NCBI GenBank assembly: GCA_040221975.1
Contig: JAVJWR010000004.1
Location: 4,319 to 68,318, forward strand
Length of the DNA: 64,000 nucleotides
DNA from: Haliea sp040221975
GTDB taxonomy: Bacteria > Pseudomonadota > Gammaproteobacteria > Pseudomonadales > Halieaceae
Direction: 5' to 3'
Below the pieces are notes generated by a model. It did no database searches. It saw only the letters and a list, made by a program, of their open reading frames with translations, and was not told the DNA's origin. Both the position numbers and the translations under genes were made by a program. This document shows positions 9,068 through 19,220 of this stretch, piece by piece. Within the stretch, counting starts at the first letter, position 1. Each line of letters starts with the position of its first letter.

Positions 9068-9364
9068 ATGAAATATCCGCCACTGGAAAACAAGCTCAGG
9101 ACTTACCGCTTCGAGCAATTGCAAACACGGTACATGCTGCGCTACTGGTTGCAGGGCATCATTGCCCTGCTCAGCGTGATGGCGTTGCTGGTGGCGCTGT
9201 TCCGGGAGCAGGCCCTGCCGGCTGCATTCCTGGTGCTGGCCGCGGCGGGCTTTGGCCTGGTTAGCCTGGCCGCAGGGTACCTGGGTCACAAGCGGGCCCT
9301 GGAGGCGCTGCGTCGCGAGCTGCCGCCAGGGGAGAGCTATGAGCCGCCACGGGAATGGTTTTGA
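9068..9364 (+). CDS. Small two-helix inner-membrane protein of the C39 cluster
   Basis: A 98-residue protein: a charged N-terminus (KYPPLENKLRTYRFEQLQTR), then two hydrophobic helices at about 30-47 and 54-74 separated by a short charged turn, and a charged Pro-rich C-terminus. The ATG follows AGGAGG. Its last 26 bases overlap the start of the C39 peptidase gene, indicating translational coupling. DUF6526-like small membrane proteins look similar, but I do not recognise the family. It may hold the peptidase or barrel machinery at the inner membrane. Confidence 0.65.
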   Translation: MKYPPLENKLRTYRFEQLQTRYMLRYWLQGIIALLSVMALLVALFREQALPAAFLVLAAAGFGLVSLAAGYLGHKRALEALRRELPPGESYEPPREWF

Positions 9365-10016
9365 CGCAGTGGGCAGGGTGCTGCTGGCGAGCTGCCTGCT
9401 TGTCGCTGCCAGTCAATTGTTGCCGGCAGCAGTGGTGCGCGCGGAGGCGGGTGGTTTCCGCAACTGGGTAACCCTGCGCGATGCCGGTGTGGTCCGCCAG
9501 GCGCGTGATTTCTCCTGCGGTGTGGCGGCGCTGGCAACCTACCTTACCTACTATCTGCACAGTCCGGTGACCGAGGCAGAGCTGCTGACCCTGCTGGATC
9601 AGCATGGCGACGACTGGGGCTTGCCCGCGGACTGGCGCGAGCGGGGTGTCTCCTATGCCGTGCTGCAGCAGTTGGCGCGGTATCACGGCCTGCAGGGCGC
9701 GGGTATGGCGGTAACGCCAGAGCTGCTGGAGTCGCTCAGGGTGCCCGCGCTTGTGCGCCTGGAGGTCCACGGGGTCCCGCACTTCAGTGTTCTCAGAGGT
9801 GTCGGTGAGGGCGGCCAGGTGCAGTTGGCGGACCCCTCCTGGGGCAACCACCGCTTGAGTCGGGAGGCGTTCCGGGCACTGTGGCTGGACCCGGAGCATG
9901 GCGGGGACTCTGGCACCCTGATGCTGTTCCAGCCGATGGCGGGCAGTTCTCTGGAGCCGGATCCGGGCTACTTCCGCCTTGACTCTCCCCAGGCCCTGCT
10001 GCGCCCGCCGGCTTGA
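9339..10016 (+). CDS. Exported C39-family cysteine peptidase
   Basis: Papain-like C39 peptidase, the family that cuts double-glycine leaders, here as a stand-alone protein without ABC transporter domains. The 225 residues start with an export signal (about 14-36, VRA/EA). The catalytic set is complete: Q54 and C60 in RQARDFSCG, H148 in VPHFSVL and D165 in LADPSWG. It therefore should act in the periplasm, as FapD of the Fap amyloid system and the C39 proteins annotated in Acinetobacter pilus-like (Fil) loci are thought to do. The likely substrate is the leader-bearing small protein two genes upstream. The ATG overlaps the preceding gene and has a GGGGAGAG site. Confidence 0.88.
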   Translation: MSRHGNGFDAVGRVLLASCLLVAASQLLPAAVVRAEAGGFRNWVTLRDAGVVRQARDFSCGVAALATYLTYYLHSPVTEAELLTLLDQHGDDWGLPADWRERGVSYAVLQQLARYHGLQGAGMAVTPELLESLRVPALVRLEVHGVPHFSVLRGVGEGGQVQLADPSWGNHRLSREAFRALWLDPEHGGDSGTLMLFQPMAGSSLEPDPGYFRLDSPQALLRPPA

Positions 10017-10047
10017 GCCTGCAGCACCAACAGGCATTGCTGTGGCG

Positions 10048-10076
10048 TTGACAATCTCGCCACGCTATTAAACTAT
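10048..10076 (+). promoter_or_regulatory. Sigma-70-type promoter for the DUF885 gene
   Basis: A consensus -35 TTGACA is followed after 17 bp by a weak -10 AACTAT, 51 bases before the ATG. Only the -35 box is convincing. Confidence 0.4.
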
Positions 10077-10126
10077 GCTGCGTTCCTCTTTGCTGTTGCA
10101 GCGACCTCTGGGGTATCTGTCTGCCG

Positions 10127-11920
10127 ATGAAGATTAGCCGTGCGATCCTTCTGGTAACTGCCGTTTGCCTGGCAGTTGGCAACACTCACGCATTGTCCGC
10201 AGCCGCGCAGGCCGCAGCCGCGCAGGCGCCAGCTGCAGACGCAGACCAGCGCCTGCAGCAGCTCTACGAAGCCGAATACGCCTGGCGCCAGCAGGAACTG
10301 GGGCAGGTGCGCGATGGCAAGGGCGGCTGGCGTGCCGGCGCCGTGCTGCCGCGGGTGGACGCCGCCAGCCAGGCCCGACGCCTCGCCCGCTGGGAGCGCA
10401 GCCTGGCGGAGCTCGCGGCAATCCCGGCCGCGGAACTGAGTCCGGAGGCGGGCATCAACGCGGCGGTGTTCAGGCAGATCGTGACCACACTGGCCGACGA
10501 GGTTCGCTACCGGACCTATGAGGCGCCGCTGAATTCCGACACCTTCTTCTGGACCGGTTTGTACCCGCGGCTGGGCGGGTTCGACAGCGAAGCGGCCTGG
10601 CGCGATTACCTCGCCCGCTTGCGCGACCTGCCCCGGTTTTTTGCCGAACACCGGGCCAACATGCGAACGGGCCTGGCCCGCGGCTACAGCGTCCCGCGGA
10701 TTGCCCTGCTCGGGCGCGAGAATTCGATCGAACCCTATCTGCAGCCGGGTGAGGGCAATCCGTTCTGGTCGCCCATGCACTCGCTGCCGGCATCGATCCC
10801 AGCGGACCGGCAGGCAGCGCTGCGATCGGCCCTGCGCACCGTGATCGATGAAGCGGTGGTACCTGCCTACGCGGACTTGTTGCAGTTCATGCGCGAGGAA
10901 TATCTGCCACGGACCCGGGAGACGCTGGCGGCCCGCGACCTTCCCGACGGGGCCGCCTTCTATGCTGCCCAGATCCGGACATTCACCACCCTCGATCTCA
11001 CGGCGGAGGAGATTCACGCGGTGGGTCTGCAGGAAGTGGCGCGAATTCGCGCGGAAATGGAGACGACCCGCGAGGCGGCGGGATTCGAGGGCGACATGCC
11101 GGCCTTCCTGGAGTTCCTGCGCACCGACCCCCGGTTCTACGCGAAAACCCCGCGTGAGCTGCTGTCGTTCACGGCCTGGGTGGCCAAGCGGGTGGACGGC
11201 AAGCTGGCTCAGAACCTGGGGTTCCTGCCGCGGCGCCGCTTTACCATCCTGCCAGTGCCCGATGCGATCGCGCCCTTCTACACCGGTGGCCGCGGCGGAC
11301 TCGACAGCTGCCTGTTCAACACCTGGGACCTGCCGTCGCGGCCCCTTTACACGCTGACCGCGCTCACCCTGCACGAGTGCGCACCGGGCCATTCCCTGCA
11401 GGCGGCCATCGCCCGGGAAGCGCCGGGCGCGATTCCGGAATTTCGTGCCAACAACTACTTCTCTGGCTACGGTGAAGGCTGGGGCCTGTACACAGAGTGG
11501 CTGGGAGTGGAGATGGGCGTCTACGACACGCCCCATGAGCATTTCGGGCGCCTCTCCTACGAGATGTGGCGCGCAGCCCGGCTGGTGATCGATACCGGCC
11601 TGCATCACTATGGTTGGACCCGGGAGCAGGCCCAGGCCTACCTGCGGGACAATACCGCGCTGTCCGAGCACGAGCTGACCACGGAGATCGATCGCTACAT
11701 CTCCTGGCCCGGCCAGGCACTGGCCTACAAGCTCGGGGAGATGCTGATCCGGCGCAAGCGGGCGGAAGCGGAGACGGCACTCGGGGAGGCCTTCGACAAG
11801 CGCTATTTCCACGACGTGATCCTGGGTTTGCGCTCGGTGCCGCTGCCGGTGCTTGAGCAACAGCTGGACCAGTGGATCGCCGCGGGTGGGCCGGATCCCT
11901 ATGCAGGCATGAGTCTCTGA
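10127..11920 (+). CDS. DUF885 family exported protein, putative metallopeptidase
   Basis: A 597-residue protein with a signal peptide (1 to about 23) followed by an Ala/Gln-rich linker and one long DUF885 domain. The motif HECAPGH (H416-H422) and YGEGWGLYTEWLG about 30 residues later correspond to the HExxxGH plus Glu zinc site seen across DUF885, which is distantly related to carboxypeptidase Taq (M32-like). The family is usually annotated as lipoprotein or peptidase without a firmly known substrate. It is monocistronic, with its own promoter candidate, and convergent with the fasciclin gene. Confidence 0.85.
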   Translation: MKISRAILLVTAVCLAVGNTHALSAAAQAAAAQAPAADADQRLQQLYEAEYAWRQQELGQVRDGKGGWRAGAVLPRVDAASQARRLARWERSLAELAAIPAAELSPEAGINAAVFRQIVTTLADEVRYRTYEAPLNSDTFFWTGLYPRLGGFDSEAAWRDYLARLRDLPRFFAEHRANMRTGLARGYSVPRIALLGRENSIEPYLQPGEGNPFWSPMHSLPASIPADRQAALRSALRTVIDEAVVPAYADLLQFMREEYLPRTRETLAARDLPDGAAFYAAQIRTFTTLDLTAEEIHAVGLQEVARIRAEMETTREAAGFEGDMPAFLEFLRTDPRFYAKTPRELLSFTAWVAKRVDGKLAQNLGFLPRRRFTILPVPDAIAPFYTGGRGGLDSCLFNTWDLPSRPLYTLTALTLHECAPGHSLQAAIAREAPGAIPEFRANNYFSGYGEGWGLYTEWLGVEMGVYDTPHEHFGRLSYEMWRAARLVIDTGLHHYGWTREQAQAYLRDNTALSEHELTTEIDRYISWPGQALAYKLGEMLIRRKRAEAETALGEAFDKRYFHDVILGLRSVPLPVLEQQLDQWIAAGGPDPYAGMSL

Positions 11921-11921
11921 C

Positions 11922-11948
11922 AAAAAAACGGCGACCGCGAGGTCGCCG
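11922..11948 (-). terminator. Rho-independent terminator of the fasciclin gene
   Basis: Read on the minus strand, an 8-bp stem (CGGCGACC with GGTCGCCG, 4-nt loop) is followed by T7, 20 bases past the fasciclin stop codon. On the plus strand no T run follows the stem. Confidence 0.85.
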
Positions 11949-11968
11949 TAGTCAACTCAGGGGAGAAT

Positions 11969-12484
11969 TCAGGAGGCAGGCAGGATGACGGTGTCGATGA
12001 CGTGGATGACGCCGTTGCTGGTCTTGATGTCCGTGGTGACGACGGTGGCGTTGTTGATCTGGACGCCGCCGTCGGTCACAGCGATGCTGATGTCGGCGCC
12101 GTTGACCGTGGTAGCCTCGGTCAGCTCAACCACGTCTTTGGCGTAGACCTTGCCCGCGACGACGTGGTAAGTCAGGATGTCGACCAGCTGTTGCTTGTTG
12201 GCTGGCTCGAGCAGGCTCTCAACAGTGCCCGCGGGCAGCTTGGCGAAGGCGGCGTTGGTGGGTGCAAAGACGGTGAAGGGGCCTTCGCCGGACAGCACAT
12301 CAACCAGGCCCGCTGCCTGGATGGCAGCCACCAGGGTGGAGAAATCTTCATTGTCGGCCGCTACCTCGACGATGTTGGACTTCTTCATGTCACCGTCGCT
12401 GTGGTGTTCAGCGCTGGCGGTAGCTGCGCCCAGGAGGCTGGCGCAGAAGGCAAAAATCGTCAGAAAGCGTGTTGCAGTAAGCAT
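11969..12484 (-). CDS. Exported fasciclin (FAS1) domain protein
   Basis: A 171-residue secreted protein: signal peptide to about residue 25 (ATASA/EH), a His/Asp-rich spacer, then a single FAS1 domain with the H1 motif FTVFAPTNAAFAKLP, the YHVVAGKVYA segment and the H2 end GVIHVIDTVILP. FAS1 domains mediate adhesion or matrix interactions; single-domain versions are common in marine bacteria with no defined role. The start at the signal-peptide Met has AAGGA upstream. It is monocistronic, with a clear terminator. Confidence 0.9.
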   Translation of the reverse strand: MLTATRFLTIFAFCASLLGAATASAEHHSDGDMKKSNIVEVAADNEDFSTLVAAIQAAGLVDVLSGEGPFTVFAPTNAAFAKLPAGTVESLLEPANKQQLVDILTYHVVAGKVYAKDVVELTEATTVNGADISIAVTDGGVQINNATVVTTDIKTSNGVIHVIDTVILPAS

Positions 12485-12595
12485 GGTTGGATCCTTTCGT
12501 GAGAGTGGGCTCGGCGTGCACTGGATATGCACATTGTGGATACGGTCCGGGGTCGGGCCCGGACCGCCACTGTCACGATTGTGCCCACCTCTGGC

Positions 12596-14236
<1,641 letters not shown>

Positions 14237-14327
14237 TCTTCGTCTCCCTTGCGTGGGCTTGCCCTGTATCCGGTGTGGTTGTCAGGGAGCAGAGTTCACC
14301 ATAGCACCAGTTCAGCGCTCGCGCCTG

Positions 14328-15668
14328 CTACGGCGTCGAATTCCCCGTCTCCAGCTTGCGGTACAACGATCTCAGGCTGATGCCGGCGATCGCGGCTGCC
14401 CGCTCCTTGTCGCCATGGCAGTGTCGCAGCAGATCGCGCAGGTAGCGTCGCTCCCGGGTCCTGAGGTCGGTCCATGTTTCGGGCGGGTCGGGCGCGGGGG
14501 TGCTGTCCGCAGCGAGCGTCGGAGTCGGTACGGCGAGGCAGCGCTCGATAACGCGGGCATCAATGACATTGCTGTGGGCGAAGATGATGGCTCGCTCGAG
14601 GATGTTGCGCAGTTCGCGGATATTGCCGGGAAAGGACTCCCGGCCGAGCCGGCGGATGGCGGAGTCGGTCAGGTGCAGGCGTTTTTCCCCCGCCAGCTTG
14701 CCCAGTATGGAGCGGGCCAGCAGTTGCAGGTCATCGTGCCGTTCGCGCAGGGAGGGCAGATGTACCGGGAAGGCATTGATCCGGTAGTACAGGTCACGGC
14801 GGAATTCGCCGCGTTCTACCATCGCCGCCAGGTCCTTGTGGGTGGCGCAAATGAGACGGAACTCGGCGCTGCGCAGCTGGGTGCTGCCCACCGCCCGGTA
14901 GCTGCCGGTCTCCAGCAAACGCAGCAGTTTGACCTGCATGCCCAGGGGCACGTCGCCGATTTCATCCAGGAACAGGGTGCCCTGGTGAGCCGCTTCGAGC
15001 AGGCCGGGCTTGTTCTGGGAAGCGCCGGTGAAGGCGCCTTTCGCGTGCCCAAACAGCTCGCTTTCAAACAGGGTTTCGGTGAGGCCTGCGCACTCCACCG
15101 TGACCAGGGCCCGGTCCCCGCGGTGGCTGGCCCGATGGATGGCCTCGGCGGCGAGTTCCTTGCCGGTGCCCGACTCGCCCAGCAACAGCACCGAGGTGTC
15201 GTGGGGGGCGACCAGGTTGAGATTGTTGATCAAGGCATTGAACGCCGGGCTGCGCCCGACCATCTGCTGTGTGCTCAGCTCGGCACTGGCAATGTGCACG
15301 GGTTTAAGCAGTTCGACGAAGTAGAGCAGCTCGCCGTCGTCGTCGTGAATGGGCAGCATTTCCACATCCACGTGCTGGCGCCCGGTCGCTGTCAGGTGGA
15401 CGTGCAGCACGCGCTCCCGATGGCCGCTGCCGCGGGCCTCGGCCAGGGGGCAGCTTTCGCCTGCCTGGTCGCAGGGAACGCTGTAGCCGTGGGATATCTG
15501 GAAGCAGTGCGCATCGCTGTCCGCGGGGATGGCGCCGAAACTGTCGCAGTAGGCATCATTGGCCGCGAGTATCCGGTAGTCGGCATCGACCAGAATGGCT
15601 GGGCAGTCGTGGCCCTCCAGCATGTGGGCCAGACGCTGATCGGTGTCGCTGGCGATGATTTGTGACAT
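14328..15668 (-). CDS. fisR: FisR-like sigma-54-dependent activator sensing sulfane sulfur
   Basis: Bacterial enhancer-binding protein, 446 residues: an N-terminal PAS-like sensor (about 12-125), an AAA+ domain (about 134-360) with Walker A GESGTGKE and the sigma-54-contact loop GAFTGA, and a C-terminal Fis-type helix-turn-helix (about 400-440). The sensor has C55, C66 and C73. Their spacing (11 and 7) equals that of C53, C64 and C71, the residues used by Cupriavidus FisR to detect polysulfide. It is divergent from cydAB-pdo-sqr-sulP, which has a near-perfect sigma-54 promoter. The whole arrangement indicates a sulfide-responsive activator of that operon. Confidence 0.87.
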   Translation of the reverse strand: MSQIIASDTDQRLAHMLEGHDCPAILVDADYRILAANDAYCDSFGAIPADSDAHCFQISHGYSVPCDQAGESCPLAEARGSGHRERVLHVHLTATGRQHVDVEMLPIHDDDGELLYFVELLKPVHIASAELSTQQMVGRSPAFNALINNLNLVAPHDTSVLLLGESGTGKELAAEAIHRASHRGDRALVTVECAGLTETLFESELFGHAKGAFTGASQNKPGLLEAAHQGTLFLDEIGDVPLGMQVKLLRLLETGSYRAVGSTQLRSAEFRLICATHKDLAAMVERGEFRRDLYYRINAFPVHLPSLRERHDDLQLLARSILGKLAGEKRLHLTDSAIRRLGRESFPGNIRELRNILERAIIFAHSNVIDARVIERCLAVPTPTLAADSTPAPDPPETWTDLRTRERRYLRDLLRHCHGDKERAAAIAGISLRSLYRKLETGNSTP

Positions 15669-15807
15669 GTCAAATCCGGCAGAATTTTTGTCAATATTGG
15701 CATAAACAGGCCGGGGTGACCACCCTGGGCTTGTGACGTGCGCGATCCCTGTCTGAAAAAAGCATATAAAACAAAAGGGTAGTGTGCTCTATGGTGATGT
15801 GGGCGAC

Positions 15808-15824
15808 TTGGCACGCGCCTTGCA
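15808..15824 (+). promoter_or_regulatory. Sigma-54 (-24/-12) promoter of the cydAB-sulfide operon
   Basis: TTGGCACGCGCCTTGCA matches the sigma-54 consensus YTGGCACG-N4-TTGCW at every defined base. It points towards cydA, with an expected transcript start near 15836 and a 5' leader of roughly 55 bases. The activator is probably the divergent FisR-like protein; its upstream binding sites should lie in 15670-15800. Confidence 0.9.
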
Positions 15825-15891
15825 AATTTGCATGTGCGTAGCCCCTTCTGTCAGCGGCTACACCAACCAGACCTGTTGCCGGGAGAGGCCG

Positions 15892-17244
15892 ATGCTCGAC
15901 GATCCTGTATTGCTGGCGCGAATCCAGTTCGCTGCCAATATCAGTTTCCACATCCTGTTTCCCGCCATTACCATCGGCCTGGCGTGGGTATTGCTGTACT
16001 TTCGCTGGCGCGGTCTGCGCAGCGGCGACCGGGTCTGGGATCACGCCTACGCCTACTGGGTGAAGATCTTCGCCCTGACCTTCGCCATGGGCGTGGTGTC
16101 CGGCATCACCATGAGTTTCCAGTTCGGCACCAACTGGCCAGGGTTCATGGAAAAGGCCGGCAATGTCGCCGGGCCGCTGCTGGGGTACGAGGTGCTGACT
16201 GCCTTTTTCCTCGAGGCCTCCTTTCTCGGCATCATGTTGTTCGGTCGCAATCGTGTTTCCGAGCGCATGCACTTTGTGGCGACGCTGTTGGTCGCAGTCG
16301 GTACCACCCTGTCGGCATTCTGGATCCTCAGCCTGAATTCCTGGATGCAAACCCCCGCCGGCTACCGTCTGGAGAACGGCGTGGTGATGGTGGAAAGCTG
16401 GTGGGCAGTCATATTCAATCCCTCGTTTCCCTACCGTCTTGTGCACATGTTGCTGGCGTCCTTCCTGACCTGTGCCTTCCTCGTCGCCGGGGTCAGCGCA
16501 TGGCGCCTGCGCGGGGGCGTTGGCGGCCCCGGAACGGTGCGGGTACTGCGCACGGGCCTGCTGCTGGCAGCCGTGGCGGCGCCCCTGCAAGTGATCACCG
16601 GCGACCTGCACGGCCTCAACACCCTCGAGCACCAGCCGGCGAAAGTGGCGGCGATGGAAGCGGTCTGGGAGACGCAGCGGGGGGCGCCTTTTACCCTGTT
16701 GGGGTGGCCGGATGAAGACCAGCGCCGCAACCGCCTGGCGCTGGAGATTCCCTACGCCGCCAGCCTGATTCTGACACACGATACTCAAGGCGAGGTGCGC
16801 GGTCTCAACGATTTTGCCGGGGAGCACCCGCCGGTGGCCGCCGTCTTCTGGTCCTTCCGCATCATGCTGGGTCTCGGTACGCTGATGTTACTGGTGGCGT
16901 GGTGGGGAACCTGGCAAACCCGGCGTGGGCGGGAGCCCTCGGCGATGCTGTTGATGACCCTGTCGTGGATGACCTTTTCCGGCTGGGTTGCGGTGCTGGC
17001 CGGCTGGTACGTCACCGAGGTCGGCCGCCAGCCGTGGATCGTGCAGGGACTGCTGCGGGTCGCGGATGTCGCCGCGGACCACGCACCCGCGACGGTGGCC
17101 AGCACCCTGTTCGGCTACCTGCTGCTGTACCTGCTGTTGCTGGCGTCCTACATCGGCGCCATCCGTCATCTGGCGTTGAAGCCGGCCGCGTCGCTCGGCC
17201 AATCGTTGCCAGGCCCGAACCGCCTCGTCACACCCGGAGCATGA
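15892..17244 (+). CDS. cydA: Cytochrome bd-type quinol oxidase subunit I
   Basis: Inner-membrane quinol oxidase subunit that binds hemes b558, b595 and d and reduces oxygen to water. The 450 residues contain about nine hydrophobic segments, ISFHILFPAITI near the start (heme ligand His), the Q-loop region GDLHGLNTLEHQPAKVAAMEA, and GWYVTEVGRQPW, a hallmark of the family. The short Q loop fits the CioA-like, cyanide-insensitive subgroup. The start was set at the ATG beginning MLDDPVLLARIQF, with GGGAGAGG upstream. It is the first gene after the sigma-54 promoter and overlaps cydB by 4 bp. Cytochrome bd resists sulfide, which suits a terminal oxidase for sulfide oxidation. Confidence 0.95.
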   Translation: MLDDPVLLARIQFAANISFHILFPAITIGLAWVLLYFRWRGLRSGDRVWDHAYAYWVKIFALTFAMGVVSGITMSFQFGTNWPGFMEKAGNVAGPLLGYEVLTAFFLEASFLGIMLFGRNRVSERMHFVATLLVAVGTTLSAFWILSLNSWMQTPAGYRLENGVVMVESWWAVIFNPSFPYRLVHMLLASFLTCAFLVAGVSAWRLRGGVGGPGTVRVLRTGLLLAAVAAPLQVITGDLHGLNTLEHQPAKVAAMEAVWETQRGAPFTLLGWPDEDQRRNRLALEIPYAASLILTHDTQGEVRGLNDFAGEHPPVAAVFWSFRIMLGLGTLMLLVAWWGTWQTRRGREPSAMLLMTLSWMTFSGWVAVLAGWYVTEVGRQPWIVQGLLRVADVAADHAPATVASTLFGYLLLYLLLLASYIGAIRHLALKPAASLGQSLPGPNRLVTPGA

Positions 17245-18239
17245 ACATGGAATACTGGTTGCCCGTTGTCTACATGATGATCATGGGATTTGCGTTGCTG
17301 GTCTACGTGATACTCGATGGCTATGACCTGGGCGTTGGCATGTTGCTGCCGCTGGCAGACGAGGGCGAGAAGGACACCATGGTCGCCTCAATCGGGCCCT
17401 TCTGGGATGCCAACGAGACCTGGATTGTGCTGGGTATCGGCGTGCTGCTGATCGCCTTCCCGCTGGCCCATGGCATTATCCTCAGCCATCTGTACATTCC
17501 GGTGACGCTCATGCTGATGGGGCTGATCCTGCGAGGGGTTGCATTCGACCTGCGGGTGAAGGCCGGCGATCATCGCAAGCGGCTGTGGAACAAGGCTTTC
17601 TTTGCGGGCTCGCTGCTGGCCTCGTTGTGCCAGGGCTGGATGCTGGGAGCCTGGGTCACCGGGCTGCAGGGCGGGGCCGTCGGCCTGTTCTTTGCCGCGC
17701 TCATTGCCCTGGCGTTGCCGGCACTGTATCTGCTGCTGGGTTGTGGCTGGCTGCTGATGAAGGCCGAGGAGACCTTGTTGTTGAAAGCTGTCCGTTGGGC
17801 GCAACTGGCGGTCTGGCCGATGGCTGCGGGACTGCTGCTGGTCAGCATTGCGACTCCCCTGGTCAGTGACGCCATCGCCGCGCGCTGGTTCACCCTGCCG
17901 AACATGATCCTGTTGGCGCCGATCCCGCTCGCCACGGCTGCATGCCTGGCCCTCATTGCCTACCTGTTGGGGCATCCGCGCCTGCTGTTGGAGGGACTTG
18001 GCTGGGCGCTGTTTGTGGCGACGGTGCTGATCTGCATATTGGCAACGCTCGGCCTGGCCTACAGCGTGTTTCCGGATGTGATCATCGGTCGCATGGATAT
18101 CTGGGAGGCGTCGGCGTCGGTGGATTCGCTGCTGTTCACTCTGGTTGGCATAGTGATAACGCTGCCCGTGATCCTGTTTTACACCGTGTATGTCTACCGT
18201 GTGTTCCACGGCAAGGCGACCGCTCTGTCCTATGACTGA
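17241..18239 (+). CDS. cydB: Cytochrome bd-type quinol oxidase subunit II
   Basis: Membrane partner of CydA; 332 residues with about eight to nine helices. The family start EYWLPVVYMMIMGFALLVYVILDGYDLGVG and the WDANETWIVLGIGVLLIAFP segment are clear. The ATG is within the ATGA overlap with cydA, so the two are translationally coupled; Met3 is a possible alternative start. No small CydX-type ORF is apparent in the 41 bp before the next gene. Confidence 0.95.
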   Translation: MNMEYWLPVVYMMIMGFALLVYVILDGYDLGVGMLLPLADEGEKDTMVASIGPFWDANETWIVLGIGVLLIAFPLAHGIILSHLYIPVTLMLMGLILRGVAFDLRVKAGDHRKRLWNKAFFAGSLLASLCQGWMLGAWVTGLQGGAVGLFFAALIALALPALYLLLGCGWLLMKAEETLLLKAVRWAQLAVWPMAAGLLLVSIATPLVSDAIAARWFTLPNMILLAPIPLATAACLALIAYLLGHPRLLLEGLGWALFVATVLICILATLGLAYSVFPDVIIGRMDIWEASASVDSLLFTLVGIVITLPVILFYTVYVYRVFHGKATALSYD

Positions 18240-18280
18240 GCGCGCCACTGCCATTTTCTTTCCTGAATGAGGTGACTGTG

Positions 18281-19177
18281 ATGCAAGCAAGAGAGACCTG
18301 GAAGCTGGACCTCGGCTGCAAGCCCGAAGTAGTACCGTTCTTTGACGAGGACACCAATACCTTTTCCTACGTCGTGCAGGACCCGGGTTCCCCGGCCTGT
18401 GCGGTGGTGGACTCGGTGCTGGACATCGACTATGCCGCCGGCCGCCTCAGTACCGCTGGCGCCGACAAGATCATAGCCTACATTCGCCAGCAGAAGCTGC
18501 AGCTGGAATGGATTATCGAGACCCATGTACACGCGGATCACCTGTCCGCGGCGCCCTACCTGCAGGAGGAACTGGGCGGCAGGATCGGTATCGGCGAGCA
18601 GATCACCACCGTGCAGGAAGTGTTTGGCAAGGTGTTCAACGCCGATACCCGTTTCGCCCGCGACGGGTCCCAGTTTGACCGTCTGTTCGCCGATGGTGAC
18701 AGCTACCAGGTGGGCGGCATGCTCTGCCACGCCCTGCACACCCCCGGCCATACTCCTGCCTGCATGACCCATGTCATGGGGGATGCGGTCTTTGTCGGCG
18801 ATACCCTGTTCATGCCGGATGGCGGCACCGCACGGGCGGACTTCCCCGGCGGCGATGCGCGGGTGCTGTACCGCTCCATCCAGCGCGTCCTCAGCCTGCC
18901 GGGCGAGGCCCGCCTGTTCATGTGTCACGATTACATGCCCAACGGCCGCGAGGTGGAGTACGAAACCACGGTGGCGGCTCAGCGCGCGGCCAACATCCAT
19001 GTTCACGAAGGCATAAGCGAAGACGAATTCGTGGCCATGCGCGAAGCCCGTGACGCCACCCTGGACATGCCCAGGCTTATCCTGCCGTCCCTGCAGGTCA
19101 ACATGCGTGCCGGGCATCTCCCGGAAGCGGACAGTAACGGTACCGTTTACCTGAGGGTACCGATCAACCTACTTTGA
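18281..19177 (+). CDS. Persulfide dioxygenase-like metallo-beta-lactamase-fold protein
   Basis: Mono-iron enzyme expected to oxidise glutathione persulfide to sulfite. The 298-residue protein carries the metal-binding THVHADH motif, HTPGHTPACMTH, GDTLFMPDGGTARADFPGGDA, and CHDYMPNGREVEYETTV, a pattern of ETHE1/PDO- and Blh-type proteins rather than glyoxalase II. Start: ATG with GAGG upstream, preferred to a GTG three codons earlier. It lies between cydB and the SQR fusion in the sigma-54 operon and so should remove the persulfide that SQR makes. Confidence 0.9.
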   Translation: MQARETWKLDLGCKPEVVPFFDEDTNTFSYVVQDPGSPACAVVDSVLDIDYAAGRLSTAGADKIIAYIRQQKLQLEWIIETHVHADHLSAAPYLQEELGGRIGIGEQITTVQEVFGKVFNADTRFARDGSQFDRLFADGDSYQVGGMLCHALHTPGHTPACMTHVMGDAVFVGDTLFMPDGGTARADFPGGDARVLYRSIQRVLSLPGEARLFMCHDYMPNGREVEYETTVAAQRAANIHVHEGISEDEFVAMREARDATLDMPRLILPSLQVNMRAGHLPEADSNGTVYLRVPINLL

Positions 19178-19220
19178 ACCGCGGAGTGTTCGACCCGGTC
19201 TTTACAGCAAGGGAAATCAC

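Noticed and set aside
10073..11923. 616-codon open frame on the minus strand
   Set aside because: Complement of the DUF885 gene; no motif, Arg/Gln-rich composition and no ribosome site.
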